Positions 1-10,431 of a stretch of 64,000 bases of DNA are shown here, in pieces (position 1 is the first letter of the stretch; each line of letters opens with the position of its first letter). The position numbers and the translations under genes are program-made. The DNA lies in NCBI GenBank assembly GCA_015847255.1, contig JADLZK010007807.1, forward strand, positions 1-64,000, read 5' to 3'. This stretch comes from Hyparrhenia diplandra (taxonomy: Eukaryota; Streptophyta; Magnoliopsida; Poales; Poaceae). The notes under the pieces are model-generated. The model did no database searches. It had not been told where the DNA came from and saw only the letters and a program-made list of their open reading frames with translations.

Positions 1-1023
1 AGCTCAAGCAGCTCTATGCAGGAAGTCGCGTGCAAGTGAAGCGAGAGAGAGGATGGAATCTCCCGAGTCCTCTAAGTGAGGCAAGTGCCAATATCACGAA
101 GTGGGATGAGGTGGCGAGAGACTAATGCTTTCTTCTTGGTCCTCGCCGCACTCGGCCAAGAGACCCCTACCCCTCCTTTTATAGTAACAAAAGGGGCAGA
201 AGCGTGAAGCTCTCGCAGGTGGCGAGTGGATGGAATAATGAACTAGGCGGGTGTAGGTGAGAGAGCTCTCTCGAGCAGGCTTCGATTGATTGGCGAGGAG
301 CTCTCTTGGCTCTCGGCGGCTTCGGTTCTTGCTTGAAAGTCGAGTGCGTCGCGTGCAGCGAATCGCGAATGAGTGCAGGAGGCGAAGTGCATTAGGCGTC
401 CCAATGCGTGGTAGTTGGAACGGTCTACCGAAATGCGATTAGGTAGGCGTGGCCATACAGCGTGAGATGTAAGATCGCGCGCTCAAGGTAAATGCATCTG
501 ACGTAAGTGCTGCTTGTAGTGTGGCCCATTTATTTAGATGTTCGATGGGGTATGGAGGTGGCCCGATAGAATACCCTAGCATCCCTTGTTCCCTACGCAT
601 GGCCGTCACTCGTCGAGAGTGGTTAGCGCGACTCCGTACTTGCCGCGGTCTTCAGCGTGGCGCCTAGAGGGCGAACGCTTCGTTAGTCGGACGCCGCCGT
701 CGTGCGGCTTCGGCGAGCTCGAGCTTCGAGCAAAGCGGAAAGAGGTCCCGTTTGGAGGCTTCAGCGCACGTGGATCTGTAGGGTTTCACGATTTGGGACC
801 TCGGCGGGACGGGCCGAGGTCTCCTCTCCGAGAGAGCTCGAGTTTGAGAAGTTTGAGTGCGTGGCGAGGATCACGGTAATGGCCGTCCTCGGCGTGGGTC
901 CCACTGGCTGGGGAGCTTGTGCGGGGCGGAGGAGAGGCTCCTTTAGCGTTATCACACTGAGACATGGTAGTCGTGGGAGCCTTAATTTGATTGGTTGGGG
1001 GTATCCTAAATATCCGAACCCCA
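1..1023 (-). repeat. 3' LTR of Tat copy 1 (first ~125 bp missing)
   Basis: This matches 14087-15029 along its length, for example the stretch around 90-330 against 14160-14390 (AATGAACTAAG-type and TTTTATAGTAACAA motifs) and 940-1023 against 14960-15029. The TATA-like TTTTATAGT lies at about 176-184, equivalent to 14240. The two LTRs differ mainly by short insertions and deletions. Confidence 0.85.
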
Positions 1024-1868
1024 CGATAGCCCCAGTATTTGAGGGAGAGGATATCTTCCTCAAATGCTTGTTCACGCAATGTTAAGCTCGCGGGGTTTTA
1101 AGTTTAAGCTGAGTGCGCCTGCGGCGCTCCAGCGAGTGTAGCCCCGAGGCTCGCGTGAAGCGGAGAGTTCTGCGGAGGCTTCTTGGAGTTCACGTGAGGC
1201 TCAGTAGACCCATGCCTCTTACTGTCGTGTGCAGAGGTGGTGAGCTCAAACCCGTCCCTTACCCCGTTGGCGAGGTCGTGCTCATTGAGCTAATAGCGGA
1301 TTGTCGAGGTGAGGCCCGAAGCTGCGTCGGCTCGTTCGTTCGATCAGGCGGCGGATCGACCTCAAATTCCGAGCCCGACATCCACGGTCCTCGAGCCCGA
1401 GCGTGGCTTTACGAGGCGGCGCTCGTCTGCGAGTAGCGAGTCGTTACGTGGCTCTCGGTGACACGGGCCAGCGCCAAGCGAAAGCCCTCGAGTCTCTCTG
1501 GCGAGGCTTGCGAGCGTCGAGCGTCGATGCACGCCTCCGTGTGGCGCTCCTTACTTCGGGGCGTCACGAAGCTCTCGAGGCTGCCTTAGTACGAGCTCGC
1601 CGCCGAACCCTCGGAGCGATTGAGCTGCGCCGCGTTAAACGTGAGCTCTACCGTGTGAGCTCGAATCTAGCCGTGCCGAGCTCGGCGTTTACCTGACCAC
1701 GATAAAATAGCCGTTGGGATATTTCCGTTAAGATTTTTACCGTTGGACTCCCGCCCGGGTAGGCTGGCTGTGCCGATGTCGGCGGCCGTTCGCGGCGGAT
1801 CGCGGCCAGCGGGCCGGGGCCCACCAGCGGTTTTAAGCCTGCGAAGCGCTTCAGCGCGTCACGAGCCT
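1024..1868. other. Tat copy 1: polypurine-tract side and non-coding 3' region
   Basis: On the minus strand, the bases just before the LTR contain CAAATACTGGGGCTATC, which fits the polypurine tract of Tat elements. The rest is GC-rich and aligns loosely with 24964-25600 in copy 2 (shared GGATCGACCTCA and TTTTTACCGTTGG motifs). I see no gene in it. It probably acts as the upstream region of the plus-strand gene that follows. Confidence 0.55.
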
Positions 1869-1875
1869 TATAAAT
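1869..1875 (+). promoter_or_regulatory. TATA box of the antisense gene, Tat copy 1
   Basis: TATAAAT lies in GC-rich sequence on the plus strand, about 170 bases upstream of the start of the Transposase_28-like reading frame. Copy 2 has TATAAAC at the equivalent place (25600). The preserved position supports a real promoter. Confidence 0.55.
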
Positions 1876-1942
1876 GGCGGGGATGCGGAGGCGGATCCAC
1901 CTTCCTCCCACAAACTCGCGAGAAAGCCAAAGAGAGAGGCGC

Positions 1943-1969
<27 letters not shown>
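1943..1969. repeat. (AG)n microsatellite
   Basis: An uninterrupted AG dinucleotide run lies in the presumed 5' leader of the antisense gene of copy 1. Copy 2 lacks it at the equivalent place. Confidence 0.9.
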
Positions 1970-1976
<7 letters not shown>

Positions 1977-2047
1977 GCGTACCTGCGCGTTTAGATCCAA
2001 ACGCCGCCTCCCCTTACGCCGGTAAACCGCCCTCGCGGGAGTGTGAG

Positions 2048-5000
2048 ATGGAGCACGCGTGGCAGCGGTCGGCCAGCGACCCGCGAGCTACTCTGGAGAG
2101 GTCTTTGCCTTGTCGGCCGGGATGCCGTACGGCGGCAGGAGGCCCGAGGTGAGATTATTCCACCGTCGTCGCACGGCAGCCGGATCCGCCACGGGATACG
2201 TTGTGTGCGTTCGTGGCCTTCCACGGCGCGGGCTCGGCGTGCCGCCGCGGCGACTTCTTCCCGGGCTGTTTGCGAATGCTGGGGCATCAAGCTCCGAGCA
2301 TCGACGCCGAGCGGCATCCTGCCGTTACCGGCGTTACGTGATCTTGTCGCGGCTGGTTGAGATTCTCCCCAGCGGGAGACTCTTCCGAGCACTTCATCTA
2401 CGCCAAGATCCGTGCGAGGGCGGAGTTACGGCATATCGCTGCGTCATGCTCCAGCTACGCGGTAGCAAGGTCCGCGAGTTCTTCCCCAAAGGTGACTTCG
2501 GCCGCCGCGAACCACAGGTGGAGGAGAGGTAGTTCTACCCTCGAAACGACCCCCACCACCCTCTGCCCGCAGAGTTTCACGAGGCGGACATTCGAGCGGC
2601 AAGCGACCCTATGAGCGCATGAGGTCCGCCGCGGCCGCGTCCAAAGAGGCGAGTGGAGGAGGTGGCGTTGAAGGTGAAGGCGCTCGCGTGGCGCCGGGTT
2701 GGCGATGAACCACATCGCCGAGGGCACGGCTTGCGAAGGCATTGGTGCCTCTCCAGCGGCGGCATCGCCCGCGTCACGGGAGATGAAGGAGGAGCTCACG
2801 CCGTTCCCGAGGGGGCAGCGAATGCGTCCCCGCCAGCGTCGACCCGGTGGAGTGGTGGATGGGCGGTAGCCTTGCGAGCGTGAGGTCGAGAGCCTCCCAG
2901 AGTTCTTCCTAACGCAGCGCGCGGCGGCCGGTAAGAGCTTCGTGCCTTCGTCTTGCTCCGAGTTGTTCATTAAAAGTCGTCGTCGAGTTCTATGGCGAGC
3001 TTTCGAGTTCTCGTAGGTGGCGAGGTGAAGTCGCCGAGTGCGCATCCTCCTGCGCACGAAAAAGCGTGCCCGGTGGCGCTGGTCGGGCTCGAGCGAGGCT
3101 GCCGTCGGCGGTGGTAGGCGCTGGCGGCGAAAGAGCGAGGATGCGGCGTCGGCGGCGAGCCCGCCCCATCATCCTCGAGGCCCTCGGCGGAGAGTCGGAG
3201 CGTCGTCGAGCAAACTGCGAGCTCAGCGCCGCCGAGCCAGGTACCACTCGGTGGAGGCGGTGCACATCCCCTCCGCCTCGAGCGCGCCAGCGCCCACGCG
3301 TAGCGGCGCCGGTACGCGCAGCCTCGAGCGGCGACCCGAGATCCGAGTAGTGGCGGGCGATGCGGAAAGAGGAGAATGTCGGCAGCGGTGAGTTCTCTCC
3401 TCTGTTGTAGCGCGACATAGCCAGCGTCACTTGCTAGCAGCGCTTGTAGGCTCTCAGCGTGTATTGCGAGGCGGCCCGGTGTACCGAGCGTCTCGGTCCA
3501 GCGGAGCAGGCCCGGCCAGCGTGGACTCCGAGTGCGGAGATGGCGAGTTCGTCGATGCCCTCAACGAGGAGCTTCGGGCCCGCGAGCTCAGAGTGCGGCG
3601 TTAGCGAGCTTAGGGGCTGCCCATGGCGAATTTGGTAGCGCCCTCGACCAGCGAGCTTCGGCCTCCGCTGAAATCTCGGCGTGGTATGTTGTTGAGCTTC
3701 GAGGAGCCTCGAGGCGAGTTCGGCGCGAGGAGGATCGTGATGCATAGCTTCGAGATGCGGAGATGGCGGCAACGGCAGCGGCTTCTGAGATCGCGAGATG
3801 ATGGCGTATTCCCGTTCAAGGGGCTGCTTCCGTCGAGCTCGTCCCGAAGCGCTGGCGACATCGAAGAGCCTTGTTCAGCTCAAGCCACATGCGGTACAGT
3901 CCCCGTCCGTGGGGCGAGCCCGCGGCGTGCGAGTTTGGCGGTGAGAGGCGAGCCTCGGCAGCGGCCGAGTAGCGTCGAGCGGCCCGGCGTTACGCAGGCG
4001 CCCGGCGCCCGCCCAGCTTCGAGGCGTGGGTGAAGCACGAGTGATCGAGATCTCCGAGCTGGCGACACGAGGAGGAAGGCGGGAAGGAAGCGGACCCGGC
4101 GATGTGAGGGGCGAGGGGCGTCTGCCGCCCGAAGACCCCCACACGGCGTCGCGTGGGGAGAGCGGCGCCGCCGAAATTATGCGGGGGCGTGCGAGGTGGC
4201 GCGGCCTCCCTGCGTTTTTAGCGGTGAGAGTGTTCCCCTCGAGTCGAGAGATTGTAGTGACCCGGTGGCGTCTGCGGTCAAGCCCCTAGCGACTCGAGCG
4301 GCGGCGGCGGCAGCGAGAGATCCGAGACTTCGGCGAGACAGCGCCTTCCGCGCAACTCCGTCCCGGCTGTCCAAAATGCGGACTCATCACCATCGTCGGG
4401 TTTTCGGGTTTACATTTTTCCTGCAACCTTTACGGCGTGCTCTCGGCCGGGGGTGTGCAAGATCTTTGCCGAGGTACAATCACTTATCGGCGTCGCTTCC
4501 TCAAAGGCGGCAACACTACATAAAGTAGAGTCAGCGGACACGTAGTGCGAAGATTACGCCAAGAGCTTCGGGGAAAGCACGATTCAATGCTGCGAGCCGT
4601 CGGAAGCGGGCCGAGGAGATCAGCGCGTCTTCTTTCGGAGGAAGCGGAGCAGCGGCTGCTTTCGAGCAGCGCGAAGGTGAGGTAGGCGCTGCCGCTAGAG
4701 GCATCGCTACGGCGAGAAGCTTCGAGCTCTCCCTACGGCAGCGCGCGCGAAGATGGAAGAAGGCTGCGTATGCCCTCGCGAGGCGTTGGAGAAGAAAGAG
4801 CTGGCGCTCGGCGCTTGAGTTCCCGCGAAACAACTCCACCAAAAGCAGAGGCGAGCTCACCAGCGCGCTACGGCACGCGGCGCCGAGCCGGGGTGAGCAT
4901 CCTTTTCCACGCCGTCGTCTTTTTGCTTTTTGGTTGTCGGGGCTGGCCGTGCGTCGTCAGCGGGACCTCGGCGTATGAGCCGCGAGACCCACGAAATGTA

Positions 5001-5815
5001 GTACTCTTACCCGCGACTATTGCGAGAGGGACAGCTCAGCGCCGAGAATCGAGAACTACGGCGCATTGGCGGGAGCTCTACTACGGCTGTAGAGTAGCGA
5101 GCGGCCCTCATTTCTTGACTTGCTTTTGAGCCGTGGTGACTCTTATGCTGAACCATCTTCTTGTTTTGCGAGGGAGAAGAGAGAAGTCACGAAGACGGCC
5201 GGGATATCGAGGACAAGGGCGAGGCGGCTTCCGCGAGAGCCTCCCTACAGCCACGCAGCTCATGCTGCGAGAGAAGAGGCGGCCTTGAAGCGGCGCACGG
5301 CGAGCTTCGTTGATACAAAGCGAGAGCTCGAGCATCTCGAGACTCACACCTATGCAAAGCTGCGAAGGAGGCCGAGGCTCAGCAGCGTTCGAAAGGTCTT
5401 CATCTGCTGGCGGGGACATGTCGCGGCGTCACTGAGGTGGAGAGATGGCGGATCCAGCTGGCGGGTGTCGCGGTCCCAGCGCAAAAGGTAGCGGAGGAGC
5501 GCCCGGCGTGTAGTCCACAAGAACATCGGCGTCATCTTCGAGCCACTACCAGCGCATGGATGTGCGGCGGTGAAAGGCGGGTAGGGCACAGGCGTCGGCA
5601 GCGCCCACACAGCGAAGAATGCTTTGCGCCCGAGGTGCGCCTCCAGCGGAGTTATCTGCCGAGCTCTTCAAGCTTGCTACCGAGAGCTTCAGCGTCCTAG
5701 AACTTGCGTTGTAGGAGAAGTCGAGCAGCGAGCGAGGAAAGCGCGGCGGACACCTCTGCACGGAAGCGATGGATGAAGATCCCCGTGCGCATAGAAAGTA
5801 GGAGCTCGAGGCCAA
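2048..5815 (+). pseudogene. Antisense extra gene of Tat copy 1 (Transposase_28 'putative gypsy type transposon' family), broken
   Basis: Short pieces in all three plus frames rebuild the pattern of this plant family: GYVVCV near 2197, a GLGVP-like stretch near 2230, EHFIYAKIR near 2385-2410, and FYPRND followed by HPLPAEF near 2530-2580. The family lies between integrase and the 3' LTR of Tat elements and is transcribed opposite to gag-pol; its function is unknown. The downstream 2600-5815 is GC-rich and aligns in patches with the same part of copy 2, but is too frameshifted to define domains. The start was placed by comparison with the ATG at 25752 in copy 2 and is uncertain. The gene is not expected to give a full protein as written. 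Confidence 0.65.
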
Positions 5816-6299
5816 GCCTCTTTTTGTAGTAAGTTTCTAAGTCCTCGTAGTCGAGGCATTATTGTAAAAACTTTAAAGGGAGCTTCGTGCTTAATGAAAA
5901 TTCTGTTCCTTTCCTTATACGTGTTTTACCTTTACTTCAACTTTTTCACGAGTTAGTACTTGAGAGTTGGATGGCGGGCTGTTTCTCATTAGCCTCGAGG
6001 CGTGTGAGATCGTTGCCAGCCATCGCGCCATGCTCTTTCTTGATGGACTCGTTACTTAGTCATTTTTAGGATGTTGTGTAAGGAAAGGGGAGCTTGAATT
6101 TGCGAGCTCGAGCACCGTGGCTGAGCTTTGCGAAAAATTGGTGTGTTAAAACGATGGGGTGTGCCCCATTCCTTGTAGCCTGAGCAAGGGCAGGCCTTTG
6201 TCGGGCAAGGGCTTATCGTTGCTCGATCTTGGTTGAGTTTGATGTATGAATTGAGATGCTTGCACAAGTTTTTGCATCGAATTGGAATTCTAGCGAGCT
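5816..6299. other. Tat copy 1 spacer between antisense gene and integrase end
   Basis: This moderately AT-rich spacer aligns with 29335-29839 of copy 2 (shared TTTCTAAGTCCTC, AAACGATGGGGTGTG and GATGCTTGCAC motifs). It holds the presumed ends of both convergent transcription units. No coding signal is seen. Confidence 0.55.
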
Positions 6300-7500
6300 C
6301 TTACAGCTATGAGGTTTTGAAATACATCTTAAGGGTAAAAGCGGCGTAGCTGTTCGATGTTCCACGCGTTGGTGAGACTCGTCCTTCATGGTCCTTGAGT
6401 TTGTGCGTGCCCGCCTCTCAACACTTGGTCGATGGTGAAGGGGCCCTCCCATGGCGCCGAGAGTTGTGTTTTGTCGCCGGGCGCTACGTACTGCGTCGCG
6501 GAGGACATGGTCGGCCAGAAGCGCCGCCGGCGCGTCCTTTGGCGTGTCGCCGTGGTAGCGCCGCGTGGATTGTAGGTATGCGGAGTGAATGAGCACGATG
6601 TCCGCGAGCCTCGCCGAGCCTGATCGGCGTCTCGAGTAGTGCTTGAATTTGTTTGTGCTCGTCGAAAGCCCGAAGCTCGGGCGCGAGCCATACTCGAAGA
6701 GCTTCGGTAGGGAGGACAGCGGACCCAAAGACAAGGATGAACGGTCCGCCACAGCAGCCCGGCTGGTGGTGATGCGAAGACTCACACGACCGCGGAGCTT
6801 CGGCGAGCCATCGGCGCGCATTTTTCGAAGCCTCTCGAAGATGCGGGACTTGCGCCTGCAGTGGATCATGCCATTGCTTCGTTCTACCTATCCATTGGTT
6901 GGGGCCGGTGGCGAGAGCGGTCGGCCTTGCGATGCGTGATCGCTCGACGGTCGATGAAGACTCCCTCCCACGGATTTGGTACCATTATTTACTGTTTGAT
7001 GATCGAAGTTAAAGGACCCAGCGGTGGATAATGCCGATGAAAGAACTCGACGGTCTCTCGGCTCGACATCATGGCGATGGAGCATGACTTCAATCACTTG
7101 GAGAACTTGTCGATGCTTAACAGGAGATGGTGGCCATCCTCCGTCCGTCCCCGAATGGCCCACACCATGTCGAGGCCCCGGGCAAGAAATGGCCAAGTGA
7201 GTAGGATCGTTTAGCGGGATTGGGCGGGGAGGTGCATCCGCTTGGCGAAGAACTGGTAGGCCCTCCCCGCAGCGTCCGGGCGACTCGGGTGGCGTCGGCG
7301 GTTGGCGAGTAGGAAGCCTCGCGAAAGGCCCCGACAAGAGCCGCGCCGCGTGGTGGCCGCATTCGCCCGCGTGGATTTCTTTGGCGAGCTCTTCACCTTG
7401 CTCGAAGGTGATGTGTCTACCGGCGACTCGCTTGCCCCACGCCGATAGAGCTCTTCTCTCCCACGAGGGTGAAGGTCTTAGCTCGCCGGGCATTATCGCG
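6300..7500 (-). pseudogene. Integrase domain of Tat copy 1, frameshifted
   Basis: Near the left end the minus strand encodes APWEGPFTIDQVLR, the C-terminal integrase module of plant gypsy elements. The zinc-finger side is seen as KEIHAGECGHHAA near 7340-7390 (an HHCC-type start), followed by fragments around CHLPAQS-type sequence near 7210-7260. The catalytic core is scattered over three frames by indels, so the DDE triad cannot be confirmed. Copy 2 carries the same domain at 29840-30985 and confirms the assignment. Confidence 0.8.
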
Positions 7501-8560
7501 GCTCCTCACCTGCAGGGGGAGCTTACCCTCTTTAGCCATCGTAGCAGCGGGATTACGCGGTCGAGCCCGGGGTGGTCGAAAGCTGATCCGGCCCCGGAGC
7601 GGCCCGAGCCCGTGCGGAAGAGCTCATGGCTAGGCAAGCCTTCGTATTGGGGGAGCTTCGACCCTGCCGAGGACATCGGCGTCCATGGGGGTCGCCCGGA
7701 GAATTTGAGCTCGCGCTCTCCAAAGCGAGCTCCCCTTTGAGACCCGTATGGAGGGCCTACGTTGCTCGTGCATGAAGACTCACTGGGGAACGGCGGCGTC
7801 GATGTGAAGCTTAGCGAGGGCGTCGGCGTCATTGTTGAGGTTGCGGTGGGCGTGGTTGACCTCCGGCCCGTGGAAGTGCTCCTCGAGCTTCGCGGACCTT
7901 CTAGTGGTATCGCGACCATCTTTGGGTTGGCCTTGATGCGACCTCTTTCATGACTTGGTTCTTGGCGAGTTTCCGGAGTCCCCAGGACCTCGAGGTGCGG
8001 ATCGCGAGTTGGCAGGCGATCGCGCGCCCATTCACTAGCAGCGCTTACTCGGCCCACGTTGTTGGAGGCAGGGGAAGTGTAGAGCGTAGTCCGAATACTT
8101 CATGCGCACTTTCTTAGGAGAGGTGAAAGGCGAAGGCGGCGCCCGGCTCCGTACTTTTTCACCGATCCGTCGAAGTCGCGAGGATCCGATTACTTCGATA
8201 TCGTTGGGCACAGGTGGTTGCTCGATCTCGGTCCACTCTGCAACAAAAGTCCGTTAGGGCTTGAGACTTGATAGGCGTCTGCGAGCGTAGGTGATTTCGG
8301 CCCCCATGAGCTCGATCGCCCATTTAGCCATCGCGGCCGTCACCTGGGGCTCGCGGATGACCTCTCTCAAGAGGGTACTTGGAGGCGGCGGTGACGGGTG
8401 GGAGTCGAGTAATATGCGAGCTTACGTCGGGTGATCGGCGTAGCGTACACAAGTTTTTCGGTATGTGTAGCGAGTCTTGGTATCGGTGAGGACCCCACCC
8501 GATGAAGCAGACACCTCCAAGCAAAATCTTGAGTGCTGCGCCCTCCTCTCTCACAACGCG
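7501..8560 (-). pseudogene. RNase H and second RNase H-like region of Tat copy 1, frameshifted
   Basis: Minus-strand fragments include TLVGEVLTD- and EKLVYAT-like stretches near 8420-8500 and GDSEL/NQVMKE-type remnants near 7900-7960. These match the better-read copy 2 segment. Tat elements commonly carry a classical RNase H followed by an archaeal-type RNase H domain, and the length here fits both. Many indels break it. Confidence 0.65.
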
Positions 8561-9420
8561 TGCTCACCACCTTCGAGGTGGCCGAGATAGAGGAGGATGG
8601 GCTCGTGAGCCACTGGGCAAATTTAGGTAGGGTCAAGCAGAGAGTTGTTTCAGCGAAGTCGAGCTTGCCGCTTCCTCGCTTGGCCCGTGAGAAGCGCCGC
8701 CTTTCTTCAAGATCTTGTAGAGCGGAGGTTTCGCTTTCCCCGAGTTGAGCTATGGAAATCGACTTTTAGCGCCGCTAGAGATGTACCGCGGAGCCGGGCC
8801 GGGTAGACGCGATGACGTTCTTGACGCGCTCCAGTTCAACGCCAGTATCCTGGGCCATCTCAATGCCGCCGAGATGATAAAGCCGAGCAACATGACCCCA
8901 AGATCGTCTATTTTTCGGTTGAGCTTGACGAACTCTCGAGCTTGGCAAAGACCTCGAGGTCCTGGGATGAGCTTTTCGAGCGCTTTGTCTTGACAACGAT
9001 GTCGTCGACATACGCTTCTACGGCTTTCGAGGGAGCTCTTTGAAGACTTTCCTCGCATGCACCTACGGAAGGTGGCGCCCGGCATTCTTCAAACGAAGGG
9101 CATCGTTACGCAGTCGCAATGCACCAAGCGGAGTGATGAAGGAGGTGGCGAGCTGGTGAGCTTCGTTCATCGCTATCCGTGGTAGCCGGTAAGCGCCGAG
9201 AAAAGCAGTGTCTCACACACCGGAGGTGGAGTCAACAATTTGGTCGATCGCCGGCAGCGAAAGCGGATCCTTTGGGCATGCCTTGTTGAGATTTCGTGTA
9301 ATCAGCGCACATTCTCCATTTTCCCATTCTTCTTCTTGACTGATACGGGGTTGGCTATCCACTCCGGGATGATACACCTCCTTGATAAACCTAGCGGCTA
9401 AGAGCTTATCTATCTCCTCG
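8561..9420 (-). pseudogene. Reverse transcriptase domain of Tat copy 1, frameshifted
   Basis: The minus strand shows VKKKNG near 9340, NKACPKDP-type sequence near 9270-9290, and ITPFGA-type sequence near 9125. The catalytic YVDDIVVKTK is near 8985-9015, with both aspartates intact, unlike copy 2. These motifs fall in different frames because of small indels. The enzyme would copy the element RNA into DNA, but no continuous frame remains. Confidence 0.85.
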
Positions 9421-9699
9421 GCGATTGCTTGGCGTCGATCGTCATCAAAGCGTCTAAGCCTCGCTTCACCGGCCGAGAGCGGGTTTAATGTTCAAAGGGT
9501 GCTCGGCGACTTCCCCGGTATGCGGGCATGTCGAAGCTCTCCAGCTGCGAACACATCGAGGTTAGCGTGGAGGAAATCGACGGCTTCGCTTTCTATTTAG
9601 GAGTGAGCTTCGGACCCTACGCGAGAGAGTGCGCCCATCACTTATCGACCTCGACCTCCTTGGCGTCTTTTCGGGCACCGAAAGCGCCGCGGTCTTTTG

Positions 9700-10430
9700 A
9701 GCTCATCGGATGAGCCCGATCCCGGTACGCCCGAAGCTGCGTTATGCGGCTTCGTGCTGCGCGGCCCTCATGAGCTTCGGGGCATCCTGCTGCGCTAGCC
9801 AGGCGCCATCTTTGGCAGCATTTGCTCGATCTCGACAGCGGCGTCGGCGTCTTTGGGCAGCGGCGGCCTCGCGGCAAAGCATGCTTTCGAAGGTAGGTCG
9901 ATGGTGATGACCCCTTTGGGCCGGGGATCTTGAGCTTGAGGTAGGTGTAGTTAGGGGGCGGCCATGAACTCGCCTAGCATGGCCGTCCCAAGAGCGCGTG
10001 GATAGGCGTTCCTAAAGGAAGCACCCTCAACGCGGAGGACCTCCCTTTGCAGAAATTGTCCGGGGTACCAAAAGTGGCGGGAGGTCGATTCTCACCAGCG
10101 GATCATGCTCCTTTCGGCACCGCCGTGGATCTGTGGGGTCCGCGGGGCAGAGACGCGCCTGGTGATGCCAAGGGCTTGGCGCATGGGCGTAGAGGAGGTT
10201 GAGCCGCCGCTCCATCCATCAACACCTGCCGAGGCGCTTGCGCCGATGATGGATCGGCAACCCAGTACCTTCCCTGATGCGGGGATATGCCGGGGTGAAG
10301 TACGTCGGCCGGTGATCGCCGAACTTGACCACTTGAGGTAGGCGATTATGCCTCGCCGAAGAAGGACCTCGCGCGGCGCGTGAGCTCTATTGGAGCTTGG
10401 ACTCGTAGCCCGGGCTCTCCCGAAGACGAC
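9700..10430 (-). pseudogene. Aspartic protease region of Tat copy 1, frameshifted
   Basis: Minus-strand fragments include AYLKWSSSAIT and HIPASGKVL near 10270-10340, then VDGWSGG near 10210, where copy 2 has the protease motif DGGSG. QALGITRR follows near 10165. The equivalent copy 2 segment gives the assignment. Indels destroy the frame. Confidence 0.65.
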
Positions 10431-10431
10431 G